Of a stretch of 64,000 nucleotides of DNA, positions 16,929 to 26,168 are shown one piece after another. The translations under genes and the position numbers were made by a program. How positions within the stretch are numbered: position 1 is the stretch's first letter; the number at the start of each line of letters is the position of its first letter. A model generated the notes under the pieces. It was not told where the DNA came from. It saw only the letters and a list, made by a program, of their open reading frames with translations, and ran no database searches. Origin of the DNA: Gottschalkia purinilytica (GTDB taxonomy: Bacteria > Bacillota > Clostridia > Tissierellales > Gottschalkiaceae); assembly GCF_001190785.1 (NCBI RefSeq), contig NZ_LGSS01000004.1:1-64000 (forward strand). The letters are read 5' to 3'.

Positions 16929-17291
16929 ATGGATCGAAAAAAAGAACTAAAACAATTATATAAAGAAATGAAAGTTGAAGCTGGAGTTTATCAAATAAAA
17001 AGTATCAAGAATCAAAAAATTCTTGTAGCAAGTAATGTTAATCTAAAAAATTTGAATGGTAAGAAGTTTCAATTAAAATCAGGATGCCATGATAATGAAA
17101 TGCTTCAAAAAGAATGGAATGACTTTGGGGAAGATGCCTTCGTCTTTGAAGTGTTAGAAGTCTTAAAAAAGAAAGAAGAAGGATATTTTAACCTAAAAGA
17201 AGAGTTAAAAAAACTTGAAGAAAAATGGATAGAAAAACTTCAACCATTTGGTGAACGTGGATATAATAAATTAAAATCTGATAATGATTAA
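16929..17291 (+). CDS. GIY-YIG nuclease-family protein
   Basis: The 120-residue single-domain protein has GVYQI (the GIY strand) near residue 17, a long middle insertion, an LEEKWIEKLQP segment with the conserved glutamate, and a C-terminal GYNKL. The second strand motif is degenerate, so catalytic competence is uncertain. It is similar to small stand-alone GIY-YIG proteins found next to DUF2087 regulators. The ATG at 16929 starts the conserved region; the frame is open 51 bp further upstream, overlapping the regulator. Confidence 0.72.
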   Translation: MDRKKELKQLYKEMKVEAGVYQIKSIKNQKILVASNVNLKNLNGKKFQLKSGCHDNEMLQKEWNDFGEDAFVFEVLEVLKKKEEGYFNLKEELKKLEEKWIEKLQPFGERGYNKLKSDND

Positions 17292-17361
17292 TTATTTATT
17301 GTAAAATAATGTCAAAGACAATATAGCTAGTTTACTGCTAGTTATAGGAATAAATATATTG

Positions 17362-17381
17362 AAGCCCTGATATCAGGGCTT
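17362..17381. terminator. Palindromic terminator between convergent genes
   Basis: AAGCCCTGAT / ATCAGGGCTT perfect stem between the GIY-YIG gene and the convergent GNAT gene. Confidence 0.55.
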
Positions 17382-17403
17382 TAATAATGCAATTTATATT
17401 TTA

Positions 17404-17883
17404 TCAAATACTTTTTATCATTCTTCTACATATCGTTTCAAAACCTTTATTTTCGTATAAATCTAAAGCACCTTTATTAAATTCCCAAACATATATCTCT
17501 ATTTCTTTTATTCCTTTTTCTTTTAACCAAGTTTCAACAGTCTCAATTAGCTTTTTAGCAACTCCAAGTTTCCTGTATTCTTCTTTTACTATCAATTTAT
17601 CTATTAGAGCATACTCTCTATTTATGAGAATAGGATTTGAAGGATTCTCAGTTATAATAACTTCAATTACACCTATGATTTCTTCCTCTAATTCTGCAAT
17701 AAAAAAAGTTGGATTTTGTTTTTCTATACTATTTGATATGTATTCTCTTATATGTTCTATATCTTCTGATATTTTAAATATATTTGGTAATGCATTACCA
17801 TGTAAATTTTCTAGTTCTTTTAAAAAAATTATTAGTCTTTCAATATCCACACTATTAATTCCCCTTATATTCAAGCTTTCCAT
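17404..17883 (-). CDS. GNAT-family N-acetyltransferase
   Basis: The 159-residue protein has the acetyl-CoA-binding motif region DKLIVKEEYRKLGVAKKLIE at ~97-116 (R/QxxGxG/A type) and the C-terminal IYVWEFNKGALDLYENKGFE segment typical of GNAT beta-5/alpha-4. It transfers acetyl from acetyl-CoA to an unknown amine. It is monocistronic; AGGGAGTG precedes the ATG. Confidence 0.85.
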   Translation of the reverse strand: MESLNIRGINSVDIERLIIFLKELENLHGNALPNIFKISEDIEHIREYISNSIEKQNPTFFIAELEEEIIGVIEVIITENPSNPILINREYALIDKLIVKEEYRKLGVAKKLIETVETWLKEKGIKEIEIYVWEFNKGALDLYENKGFETICRRMIKSI

Positions 17884-18077
17884 AATAACACTCCCTTTTT
17901 ATTCATTACAGTAAAGCTATATACTAACTATAGATCTTAATGTATTAAAGCAAATTATATATTCTTCATATAAAATTTGCAATTTTATTCTTATAATTTT
18001 AATCTTGATAATTTCTACTTTCTGAAATATACTTTATATTGATTTTTATTTCAAAAAATTACATTAAGGTGATATAT

Positions 18078-19118
18078 ATGAATAAAAAAAAGAAAGTAGC
18101 AGTAGGTCTTAGTGGAGGAGTAGATAGTGGAACTACAGCTATGATTTTACAAGAAAAAGGATTCACAGTAGTTGGAGTAACTATGAGGCTTTTTGATCAT
18201 CAAGATAAAGAAATAGAATCTGCAAGACTTGTAGCAGATACTCTTGGAATAGAACATCATGTAGTAGATTTTAGAGATGAATTTGAAGATGTTGTTATAA
18301 AGTATTTTAAAGAAACTTATGAAAAAGGCAAGACTCCAAATCCTTGTTTAAAGTGTAATAAGTTTTTTAAATATGGTAAGCTAATGGATTTTTGTAAGAG
18401 CATAGGTTCAGATTTTTTTGCAACTGGTCATTATGCAAGAAAGATATATGATGAAAAAACTGATACTTATAAATTATTAAAAGCAATAAGTAGCAGAAAA
18501 GATCAGTCGTATAATCTATTTCAATTATCTCAGGAAGATCTTAAATATCTTATATTTCCTATAGGAGAATTTAACTCTAAAGAGGAAGTTAGAAAAAAGG
18601 CTCTAACTAAGCTAAATATAGTTTCTAAAAAGAGTGATAGTACTGGAATTTGCTTTATAGAGCATAAAAAGCTTGGAAGATATTTAAAAGAAGTAAATAG
18701 TTCTTCTGTAAAAGAAGGTAATTTTGTAGATAAAGAAGGAAACATTTTAGGTACACATAAAGGTCTAGCATATTATACAATAGGTCAAAAAAGAAAACTC
18801 GGAGAAAATCTTTCATTTAACTATGTAGTTACAAAAATAGATTCAGAGAAGAACGAGATAATTTTAGGTTCTGAAAAAGACTTAATCACAACTAAGCTAG
18901 TTCTTAAAGATACGAATTTTATAAATCCGAATATTGTTCTTCCTTTTGATTCAGATATAAAAGTAAGTCAGTGGTCTGAAGTCTATAGAGGAAAAGTTCT
19001 TGAAAAAGATGGTGATATAGTTATAGAATTTTATGACCCAGTAAGAGCTCCCGCACCTGGACAAGCTGCTGTATTTTATATAGGAGATGAAGTTATTGGT
19101 GGAGGATTTATAAAGTAA
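18078..19118 (+). CDS. mnmA: tRNA-specific 2-thiouridylase MnmA
   Basis: The 346-residue PP-loop ATPase contains GLSGGVDS near residue 10, TPNPCLKCNKFFKYG (first catalytic cysteine) near 90, GHYAR, and STGICFI (second cysteine) near 190, followed by the central and beta-barrel domains ending GEVIGGG-like DEVIGGGFIK. It thiolates U34 of Lys/Glu/Gln tRNAs using sulfur relayed from a cysteine desulfurase. The start at 18078 has AAGGTG 7 nt upstream; an upstream ATG lacks a ribosome-binding site. Clostridia often carry two paralogues, so this may be the second copy. Confidence 0.92.
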   Translation: MNKKKKVAVGLSGGVDSGTTAMILQEKGFTVVGVTMRLFDHQDKEIESARLVADTLGIEHHVVDFRDEFEDVVIKYFKETYEKGKTPNPCLKCNKFFKYGKLMDFCKSIGSDFFATGHYARKIYDEKTDTYKLLKAISSRKDQSYNLFQLSQEDLKYLIFPIGEFNSKEEVRKKALTKLNIVSKKSDSTGICFIEHKKLGRYLKEVNSSSVKEGNFVDKEGNILGTHKGLAYYTIGQKRKLGENLSFNYVVTKIDSEKNEIILGSEKDLITTKLVLKDTNFINPNIVLPFDSDIKVSQWSEVYRGKVLEKDGDIVIEFYDPVRAPAPGQAAVFYIGDEVIGGGFIK

Positions 19119-19148
19119 AGCCCTAAAAAACATCTAGGGTTTTATTTT
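19119..19148 (+). terminator. Terminator after mnmA
   Basis: CCCTA / TAGGG stem followed by TTTTATTTT just after the stop codon. Confidence 0.6.
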
Positions 19149-19155
19149 ATAATAC

Positions 19156-19947
19156 TTATCTTAACTTCATTTCAGTTATTTTAACGTTTGGATTTGTATA
19201 TCTTCCCTTTTTTTCTGTACTCTTTCCATATTGAATTGCATTAACAGGACACCAATTGATGCATCCCATACATTGAACACATTTATCATTCCATGTAGGT
19301 TTCCCATTGACTTTAATACTATTAACAACACATATACTCTCACATAATCCACAAGTTGTACATTTATCATTAACATGAAACTTTTTAGTGTTATTTAAGG
19401 CAAACTTATTAAATAACGGATATATTAATTTACTATAAAAACCATCTGAAAATTTATTAATATCAATAAAGACGTTCTTTTTCCTTTCTTCAATTACTTT
19501 GTTTATGTCTTCTAGTAATTTTTCTGCATCTTTAAGTTTATTATGTTCCGATGTTTTATCGTCAACATCAAACATCAAAAGATAATTATTAGGCATCCTT
19601 ATAGAAAATCCACTATCCAAATTAAGTTTTCTATTCTTTAATTGTTTTTCTAATAATTTAAGTGTATTTCCTGTGTTATCACCACAAGTTGCTACCGCAA
19701 ATATATAATTATCATTATAGTTTTCAAGTTTTAAAATATCTATAAAATCCAGCACAATCTTAGGAGGACCCCAAGCATAAACAGGAAATACAAATCCGAT
19801 AGATTCACTTTCTTTTAAAATATGTTCATATGTTCCTTTTCCACTATTCATTATTGACGCAATTGAACTAATATTTTCCTCATTATACTTACCAATTTCT
19901 TTTGCTATGTGTAGAGAATTACCTGTACCTGTGAAGTAAAATATCAC
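19156..19947 (-). CDS. EFR1-type flavodoxin/ferredoxin fusion protein
   Basis: The 263-residue protein starts with a flavodoxin-like fold (IFYFTGTGNSLHIAKEIG is the FMN phosphate loop) and ends with two 4Fe-4S motifs, CTTCGLCESIC and CVQCMGCINWC. It is an intracellular electron carrier of the EFR1 family, common in Clostridia. A GTG start at 19947 is chosen, because AGGGAGTG sits 5 nt upstream and the flavodoxin strand begins immediately; the upstream ATG at 19989 lacks a ribosome-binding site. No redox partner gene is adjacent. Confidence 0.85.
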   Translation of the reverse strand: MIFYFTGTGNSLHIAKEIGKYNEENISSIASIMNSGKGTYEHILKESESIGFVFPVYAWGPPKIVLDFIDILKLENYNDNYIFAVATCGDNTGNTLKLLEKQLKNRKLNLDSGFSIRMPNNYLLMFDVDDKTSEHNKLKDAEKLLEDINKVIEERKKNVFIDINKFSDGFYSKLIYPLFNKFALNNTKKFHVNDKCTTCGLCESICVVNSIKVNGKPTWNDKCVQCMGCINWCPVNAIQYGKSTEKKGRYTNPNVKITEMKLR

Positions 19948-20192
19948 AATATCACTCCCTAAAAAATTATCATAAGAATTAAGCTTCATTTTGTTTATTA
20001 TTTTATATTATTACACTTAATTTAGATTAATCCTTTTTTACTTAATAAATTTATGTATCTCTATACAATTTGTAACTTGTTGTTTTTTATACTCATACAA
20101 TATATTGTGCTTGATTTTTATCAAATATCTTAATGGCAAGTTAGATTTAATATTCAAGACCTTAATACTATTTAATTTTGGAGGTTTTCATA

Positions 20193-20957
20193 ATGCTTAG
20201 TCCATCTACTAGAATTTATTTTTGGTCTGGTATCATGAGAGATCATGCAGAATTTTTTTTAACTTCACTATCTTCTAGGGAAACAGAATTTATCAACGCA
20301 GCACATTTTTATAAGACAGCATTTATTAATATAAGAAAAGAAGCAAAAATGCTAAGAAATAAATGTGATTCTATAGCAACTAAAGCTTTAGTTAACAAAG
20401 TAATTTCCCTTCTTTCAGATTTTATAAACTTTAAAAGACTTGCTACAAGAGAGCTTCTCCAATGTAATATTGAACTTGGATTACCTCCTACATTTGTTAA
20501 TCATATGATAAATGAAGCTATGGAATTTTATAGAGAGCTTAACATAATGAAGCTAGGTAAATCCATGAATTCTGTAGAAGAAAATATTTTACTTCACAAA
20601 ATATGGCTTCCTGATGCAGCAGGTCATGCTTCATCAATAGCAGCAGAGTTGGATCCTACTGAAACAATTATGATAAAAGAAGCTGAAAAATTTGAAAAGA
20701 CTTTTAATAATTTATTTATTAAAGCAAGAGAATTAGGTCAAATGCTAGAAAGAACATGTCTTAAAAATGGTTCTTTAGAATGGCTTAACAAAGAAGTTGA
20801 AATAGAAATTAATAATTTTATATGTTTCCTCGATAAAATTCGAATGTTAAGAGAAGAATGTAAGTTATTAGGCACTTTAAAGCCTCTCATACCAGATCAT
20901 ATGATTCGAGAAGAAAAATACTATTTATATAATGTTAAGAGTTTAAAACGAAAATAA
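20193..20957 (+). CDS. DUF2935-family protein
   Basis: The 254-residue all-helical protein has two similar halves, each beginning with WSGIMRDHAEFF or LHKIWLPDAAGHASSI. The RDHAEF and DAAGHA histidine/acidic patterns suggest a duplicated ferritin-like/four-helix bundle, which is how DUF2935 is generally viewed. Metal binding is plausible but unproven. GGAGG lies 8 nt before the ATG at 20193. It is related to proteins common in Bacilli and Clostridia with no assigned role. Confidence 0.75.
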   Translation: MLSPSTRIYFWSGIMRDHAEFFLTSLSSRETEFINAAHFYKTAFINIRKEAKMLRNKCDSIATKALVNKVISLLSDFINFKRLATRELLQCNIELGLPPTFVNHMINEAMEFYRELNIMKLGKSMNSVEENILLHKIWLPDAAGHASSIAAELDPTETIMIKEAEKFEKTFNNLFIKARELGQMLERTCLKNGSLEWLNKEVEIEINNFICFLDKIRMLREECKLLGTLKPLIPDHMIREEKYYLYNVKSLKRK

Positions 20958-20959
20958 CT

Positions 20960-21010
20960 AAAAGACTGTAAGAAGTTTTATGAGTTTAGCAAAACTTCTT
21001 ACAGTCTTTT
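20960..21010. terminator. Strong bidirectional terminator
   Basis: 20-bp perfect stem (AAAAGACTGTAAGAAGTTTT and its complement) with an 11-nt loop. It serves both the DUF2935 gene and the convergent histidine kinase, whose last codons overlap the arm. Confidence 0.9.
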
Positions 21011-23081
21011 AATATAAATATATATCTGAAAATTCGATATTAACACTTTCAATAATTTTATTTTCTTCAACTAACTCATCTGTGGTAGCACATACTTCAT
21101 CGTAATAATCAGTTTTTGGAAAAGTAATCATGAATTCGCTTCCTTCACCAATTTTACTTTTTAATGATATATTTCCGTTCTGAAGCTCTACTAACGATTT
21201 TACAAGTGATAAACCAAGCCCACTTCCTTCACACTTTCTTCTTAAAGACTTATCTACTTGAGAAAATCTTTCAAAGATCGTATCTTGTTCATCGTCTGGA
21301 ATGCCAATGCCATCATCTTTTACATTCAATATAACTTCATTATCTCTATCATAGATATCTACCGATATATTTCCATTTTCTTTTCCATATTTAACTGCAT
21401 TAGATAGTAAATTTAGGATAATTCTTTCTATAAGATTTGGATCGCATAAAACATAACTTTCTTCAACACTAGTATCAAATACTATATCTATATTTTTACT
21501 TTTAACATAAAATGAAACAGAAGATACTATACTCTCAACTATGTAAACTATATTATGGTGTTTCATACATGGCTTAAAAAGTCCAGTATCTATTTTTGTA
21601 ATATCTATTAGATTGTTACACATTCTAAGAAGTCTATAACAATTTTGTTTTACTATTTCATTATATTTTTCAATTCCACTAATATCATTCTTTTTAATAT
21701 ATATATCCTCTAGCTGTAATGCACTATATATTACATTTATCGGAGTTCTTAGTTCATGAGATAAATTAGCAAAAAATTCAGTTCTAATTTTTTCACTTTC
21801 TATTTTTTGATCTAATTCAGCCTTTAATTCATAAAATTTCTTTCTCTCTGACATATTTCTTATAACCATTAAGTTACATAATTTATTTTCAAATACAGTT
21901 TCTATTTCGCAAATTTCAGTATCCAATCGATTACCATCTAATGTCATAAGTTCTAAATTAAGAAAACGCTGTTTTTTATTTTCAACTGTAATAAAGTTTT
22001 CTTTAAACTCATCAATATACTTATCATGTATTATACTAAACATGCTATTTCCGATTATTTCACTTCTGTTCTTTGCATTAAGTAAATTTACTGTAGCATT
22101 ATTTACAAAAACTATTTCTTCTCCACATCTAATAAGTATTGAATCTGGTAAGGATTTAACCAGCTGTTTGTATCTTTCTTTACTTTTTTCGAGTCTATCT
22201 CTTGTGGTTTCTAACTGATTATTTTTAATATTTAATTCCTTATTTATTTCTTCCAACTTACACGTTCTATCGTTTAATCCTTTAAAAAGTATATTATATG
22301 GCTCTCTTAATACTAACTTCATAATTGATTTATATAAAAAGTAAAAAGATAAAACCCTACATACATGAGCCAAAAATGCTATGATACCATTTGGATCAAT
22401 ATAAAAGATTAGGAATACTCTAGACAGTACCGTAAAAATCATGGAAAGAATAACTGTGTAATTATCCTTTTCAAAATCTAATTCATTTTTATGTTTATAA
22501 AGTAAATACGTTGGGAAAATAAATATTAAACAAGAAAAGATATTAATCCAATGATTAAGAACAGTTTGACCATATCCTTCTAAATAAAAGGCTGGAGATA
22601 TATCCAACGTATATGTTACTAACGTTATAACTGTTATTGCAGTCATGTATATATAAGTGATTTTCCTACAATCAACTTTTTTATTAATAAACTTAAATGC
22701 AATTGCCATAGAAATAGCTTGGATATAAGTTGATATAGCACCTAGCTGAATAGATATGTTCAACGAACTTTTAGAGATTATGTTTATACCTTCATAGTTT
22801 ATTACATGCAATAAATTAATAGCTCCTACATATCCAAAGCCTATTGCTAAAAAAGAAAAAAATCCATTTTCTGAAGCCTCAGAAACATTTGTAGCTACAA
22901 CTAGCATAAGAAATCCAATCAAAACTGTATAACTCTCAGATAAAAAGTGAAATAATAATTTATTATACGAATATACTAAAGTACAAATCATTGTTATACC
23001 TAATATTAGTAATGTATTTTTGATATTAAAAGCTTTGCGAATATTTATATTAATCCAACTTAGTATGTCATTTAATCTCAA
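21009..23081 (-). CDS. Membrane sensor histidine kinase (MASE3-like, PAS, HisKA, HATPase)
   Basis: About 690 residues. Seven or eight N-terminal hydrophobic helices (to ~265) match the MASE3-type sensor region. A coiled coil, a PAS domain (~300-415), then HisKA with FFANLSHELRTPINV and HATPase_c with NLLSNAVKYG, DDGIGIP and GSGLGLSLVKSLV follow. All catalytic boxes are intact. No response regulator is nearby, so it is an orphan kinase; in Clostridia such kinases often feed Spo0A, though nothing here proves that. TTG at 23081 is the likely start: AGGAGG sits 8 nt upstream, and the GTG 9 bp earlier lies inside the ribosome-binding site. Confidence 0.88.
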   Translation of the reverse strand: MRLNDILSWININIRKAFNIKNTLLILGITMICTLVYSYNKLLFHFLSESYTVLIGFLMLVVATNVSEASENGFFSFLAIGFGYVGAINLLHVINYEGINIISKSSLNISIQLGAISTYIQAISMAIAFKFINKKVDCRKITYIYMTAITVITLVTYTLDISPAFYLEGYGQTVLNHWINIFSCLIFIFPTYLLYKHKNELDFEKDNYTVILSMIFTVLSRVFLIFYIDPNGIIAFLAHVCRVLSFYFLYKSIMKLVLREPYNILFKGLNDRTCKLEEINKELNIKNNQLETTRDRLEKSKERYKQLVKSLPDSILIRCGEEIVFVNNATVNLLNAKNRSEIIGNSMFSIIHDKYIDEFKENFITVENKKQRFLNLELMTLDGNRLDTEICEIETVFENKLCNLMVIRNMSERKKFYELKAELDQKIESEKIRTEFFANLSHELRTPINVIYSALQLEDIYIKKNDISGIEKYNEIVKQNCYRLLRMCNNLIDITKIDTGLFKPCMKHHNIVYIVESIVSSVSFYVKSKNIDIVFDTSVEESYVLCDPNLIERIILNLLSNAVKYGKENGNISVDIYDRDNEVILNVKDDGIGIPDDEQDTIFERFSQVDKSLRRKCEGSGLGLSLVKSLVELQNGNISLKSKIGEGSEFMITFPKTDYYDEVCATTDELVEENKIIESVNIEFSDIYLY

Positions 23082-23263
23082 GATGTACACCTCCTTGTAA
23101 ATAATAACATATTATGTCATTATTTTGTATAAAATTTTGTAAATATATTGTCATTATTTTTACTATATTGGTAAATAATAGAACATATATCTACTTTCAA
23201 TCGTTTTATGTAGTTTTTTATTTTATATATACTTTATAAAATAAATATTTCCTCTATATAAAA

Positions 23264-23295
23264 TAAAAAAGTCCGCTATTAATTATAGCAGACTT
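23264..23295 (-). terminator. Terminator after the GNAT/YoaP gene
   Basis: AAGTCTGCTAT / ATAGCGGACTT (one wobble) followed by TTTTTTATTTT on the minus strand. Confidence 0.75.
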
Positions 23296-23350
23296 GATTA
23301 AAAAACATATATCATTTTTTTAATATACTATATAGCATTTAGAAATATCT

Positions 23351-24106
23351 TTACAACTCATCTATTATTTTCTGAAACTTTTTAGGATTAAGTTCATGTG
23401 TTATAAACTTTCCTCTATAAAAAAGTGAATAATTTGTACATGCACAAGGACTATCTATAGCCTTCTCTCTACTATCTAGCTTAATAGTTTCATATGTAAA
23501 TCCTTTTTCTAGTGCAATTTGACTTTGAACAGTATTAATATAGTAATCATTAAAAGGACAAGTATCAGAGTAGTATACTTTAAATCCTCCATTATCATCA
23601 CATATTCCATTTTTAACATTAGGCAGAAATTTAGGTATATCCGTATCATCATTAAATCTTAAATACAATAATTCAAAATAAGGTTCGGCTGTATCAGCTA
23701 CTAAAAATCCATTTTTAATAAAAAAATTCTTATCACTCAAATATGGTCTTTTCTTATTACTACTAAGTACAATTATTCCATTCTTACCTTTGGATTTTGA
23801 ATCAGTTATACATCTATTTAATAATTCTTTGCCATAACCTTTTTTAGAATATCTTCCTGATACCCAAAAACAGTTTATTACCATATAATTTACTGCATCT
23901 ACTGGAAGATATGCTATTTCTGATGGACAATATTCTATAAATACCTTCGCTCTTTCATTTAATTTAGTAAATACATATCCTTTTTCAATTTCTTCTTTTA
24001 GCCAACTTTTTTTTGATTCATATCCATTTTTGCATTTTCTATCAGATATTGCACAGCATATATGTTCTTTATCTATATTTTCTGTTGTTAATGTAATAAA
24101 GTTCAT
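23351..24106 (-). CDS. GNAT acetyltransferase with C-terminal YoaP-like domain
   Basis: The 251-residue protein has a GNAT core in the first ~150 residues (VSGRYSKKGYGKELLNRCI is the CoA-binding motif) and a thioredoxin-like YoaP domain at ~175-250 with SPCACTNYSLFYRGKF. B. subtilis YoaP has the same composition; the role is not established. The ATG at 24106 is used, with GAGGAG as ribosome-binding site lying in the last codons of the upstream GyrI-like gene, so the two are translationally coupled. Confidence 0.8.
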   Translation of the reverse strand: MNFITLTTENIDKEHICCAISDRKCKNGYESKKSWLKEEIEKGYVFTKLNERAKVFIEYCPSEIAYLPVDAVNYMVINCFWVSGRYSKKGYGKELLNRCITDSKSKGKNGIIVLSSNKKRPYLSDKNFFIKNGFLVADTAEPYFELLYLRFNDDTDIPKFLPNVKNGICDDNGGFKVYYSDTCPFNDYYINTVQSQIALEKGFTYETIKLDSREKAIDSPCACTNYSLFYRGKFITHELNPKKFQKIIDEL

Positions 24107-24110
24107 CGTA

Positions 24111-24755
24111 TTACTCCTCACCTATCTTTTCTTTTACAGGATGTCTTATAATCGTTCTTAATTTTTCAGGCAAAGTCTTTCTTGGATCTGACAAGTAAAT
24201 CTCATGATGTTTGCCTCCATCCATAAGTCTTTCTTCTAAGTTATTTTCTACCATAAACGCTTTCATTTTTTCAACTGTCTCAGGCTCATTTTTATATGAT
24301 CCTCTATGCATGGCTTGTACACATAATCCTTCATTATAAGTCTCAAATGATACTTTTGATAAATCTATAACTCCCTTTTTTCTCTTATATTCATTACAAG
24401 CCCATTGAAAAACACTATCTGTAACAAATTCAGGTTGTCTTATCATTATAGCCCAAACCCAATTATCTCTTTCTCTAAAACTAAATTCTCCATCCTCTAT
24501 CCACCATAATCCTTCAAGAGGAGGCATTACATATTCAAAATATCCTTCTGGTTGATTCCCTTTCATCTTACTCATTTTTATAGTAAAGCTAAGTCCATAA
24601 AGAAGTTCTACAGCCTGTTGAAAAACCTCACTATTTGGATCGCCTTTTCCAGATACCATAATAAAATTCATTTCTGGAACATTGACTATAGATGGTTTAG
24701 ATTTAGGTTGATATAAATCTTTGTATTCCTTCTTATAGTCTAATTTTTTATTCAT
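24111..24755 (-). CDS. GyrI-like small-molecule-binding protein
   Basis: The 214-residue stand-alone protein of the GyrI-like/SOUL-type effector-binding superfamily contains FIMVSGKGDPN near residue 30, EGLWW near 80, and QAMHRGSYKNEPETVEKM near 150. Related domains bind hydrophobic cations or hydrolyse cyclopropanoid toxins. GGAGGTAAATCAA precedes the ATG. It forms a two-gene operon with the GNAT/YoaP gene; the WYL regulator upstream is also on the same strand and may control them. Confidence 0.78.
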   Translation of the reverse strand: MNKKLDYKKEYKDLYQPKSKPSIVNVPEMNFIMVSGKGDPNSEVFQQAVELLYGLSFTIKMSKMKGNQPEGYFEYVMPPLEGLWWIEDGEFSFRERDNWVWAIMIRQPEFVTDSVFQWACNEYKRKKGVIDLSKVSFETYNEGLCVQAMHRGSYKNEPETVEKMKAFMVENNLEERLMDGGKHHEIYLSDPRKTLPEKLRTIIRHPVKEKIGEE

Positions 24756-24906
24756 TTTGATTTACCTCCTAATTGATAATATATGTTATACCCCTTAGTC
24801 TCTTAATTATATTTCATATATTTTAGTCTTATCTTAAGTTTATATTTTTAGTTGTTGCCACAATCTTATCAGAACAAACTTGACAACAGTATGTCATATT
24901 TAGAAA

Positions 24907-25818
24907 CTATTTTTCATAAACTTCTATAGCTTTTCTCATTCTATCTATAACAATTTCTCTTATATGTTCTGGTTCAATAACCTCTACAGAATTTCCAAAT
25001 GACATAATATAGCCATAAACCCATTCATCTTCTGGCAATGTCACTGTTACAATGCAAGTACCATCAGTATTCTTACTTATATACTCCTCATCATAATAAT
25101 CAAATACACGATTTAAAACTTCTGGCTGAAAATGCAGTTTTAAGGTTACAAGAGACTTTGGCTTATCTACATATTGTCCTTTGTGAACTTCTTCTGTTTT
25201 TCTACGTTCAAAAGTTTCTTCTGTTATAAGTAAGTTTTTAATCCTGGATATTCTAAAAGTACAAAAACCTTGACGCTTTCTACAATAACCCCATAAGTAC
25301 CATGCCTGGCCTTTGAAAATAAGTCTCATAGGTTCTATATAACGTTGACTTTTAATGCCTTCAGAATTTATATATTCAAAATAAATTACTCTTTTTCCAA
25401 TTATGGAGTTTTTAATATCTATAAATTTATTATTTTCGTTAGGACTGCTTCCCCAATGAGAAAAATCAATATATACCCAATCATCTATATTTATGTTTTT
25501 AAATAACGCTCCTATCTTATCAAGTACGATATTAATTTCTGGATAGTTCGTTGCTTGTAAAGTTTTTAAGGCTAGTATTAGACTTTCACTTTCCTGATCA
25601 TTTATAAGTGTATTATTAAGAGAATAATTATCTAGTAAGGATATTCCTCCACCATTTCCTTTATTAGTATAGATAGGTATTCCAGCACTAGATAATATAT
25701 CTATATCTCTATATATAGTCCTTGTAGATACTTCAAATTTTTCTGCAAGCTCTTTAGCTGTTATGGTTCTTTTATTTAATAAAGTCATAACTATCTCAAA
25801 CAATCTATTTATTTTCAT
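24907..25818 (-). CDS. YafY-type HTH/WYL-domain transcriptional regulator
   Basis: The 303-residue protein has an N-terminal HTH_11 (residues ~5-60, ELAEKFEVSTRTIYRDIDIL) and a WYL domain at ~135-215 (PMRLIFKGQAWYLWGYCRKR), followed by a WCX segment. WYL proteins sense nucleic acids or nucleotides and regulate stress, repair or metabolic genes. GGGTGAG lies 5 nt before the ATG at 25818. Probable targets are the GyrI-like/YoaP genes immediately downstream on the same strand. Confidence 0.86.
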   Translation of the reverse strand: MKINRLFEIVMTLLNKRTITAKELAEKFEVSTRTIYRDIDILSSAGIPIYTNKGNGGGISLLDNYSLNNTLINDQESESLILALKTLQATNYPEINIVLDKIGALFKNINIDDWVYIDFSHWGSSPNENNKFIDIKNSIIGKRVIYFEYINSEGIKSQRYIEPMRLIFKGQAWYLWGYCRKRQGFCTFRISRIKNLLITEETFERRKTEEVHKGQYVDKPKSLVTLKLHFQPEVLNRVFDYYDEEYISKNTDGTCIVTVTLPEDEWVYGYIMSFGNSVEVIEPEHIREIVIDRMRKAIEVYEK

Positions 25819-26002
25819 TATTCTCACCCAAAAATAGTATATCAATCAAATATGACATCATAAAGTCATATTTGATCTTTAAAGTCAATTTTGTGAAAAA
25901 ACTATTTATAGAATTATCTATTTTTTAATGATTCTTAAAATAATTTCATATATTAAGTTATTTTAATTAAATATAATGAATCAAATAACATTTAAAATCA
26001 TA

Positions 26003-26042
26003 AAAAAATAGCTAGATGTTCTAGAACATCTAGCTATTTTTT
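26003..26042. terminator. 40-bp perfect palindromic terminator
   Basis: Arms AAAAAATAGCTAGATGTTCT and complement around CTAG. It lies downstream of the homocysteine methyltransferase/MTHFR gene and also faces the WYL regulator promoter; the rest of 25819-26168 shows nothing else. Confidence 0.85.
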
Positions 26043-26168
26043 CTTTCGGTATTCTATTTATATTAATATATAAGTCTTTAGAATCATTATAATATATCTA
26101 TATTAATAGTTAGTTTGAAGTTTTATTAATTTGATATCTTATTTTTATCATCTATAGTAACATATTTA

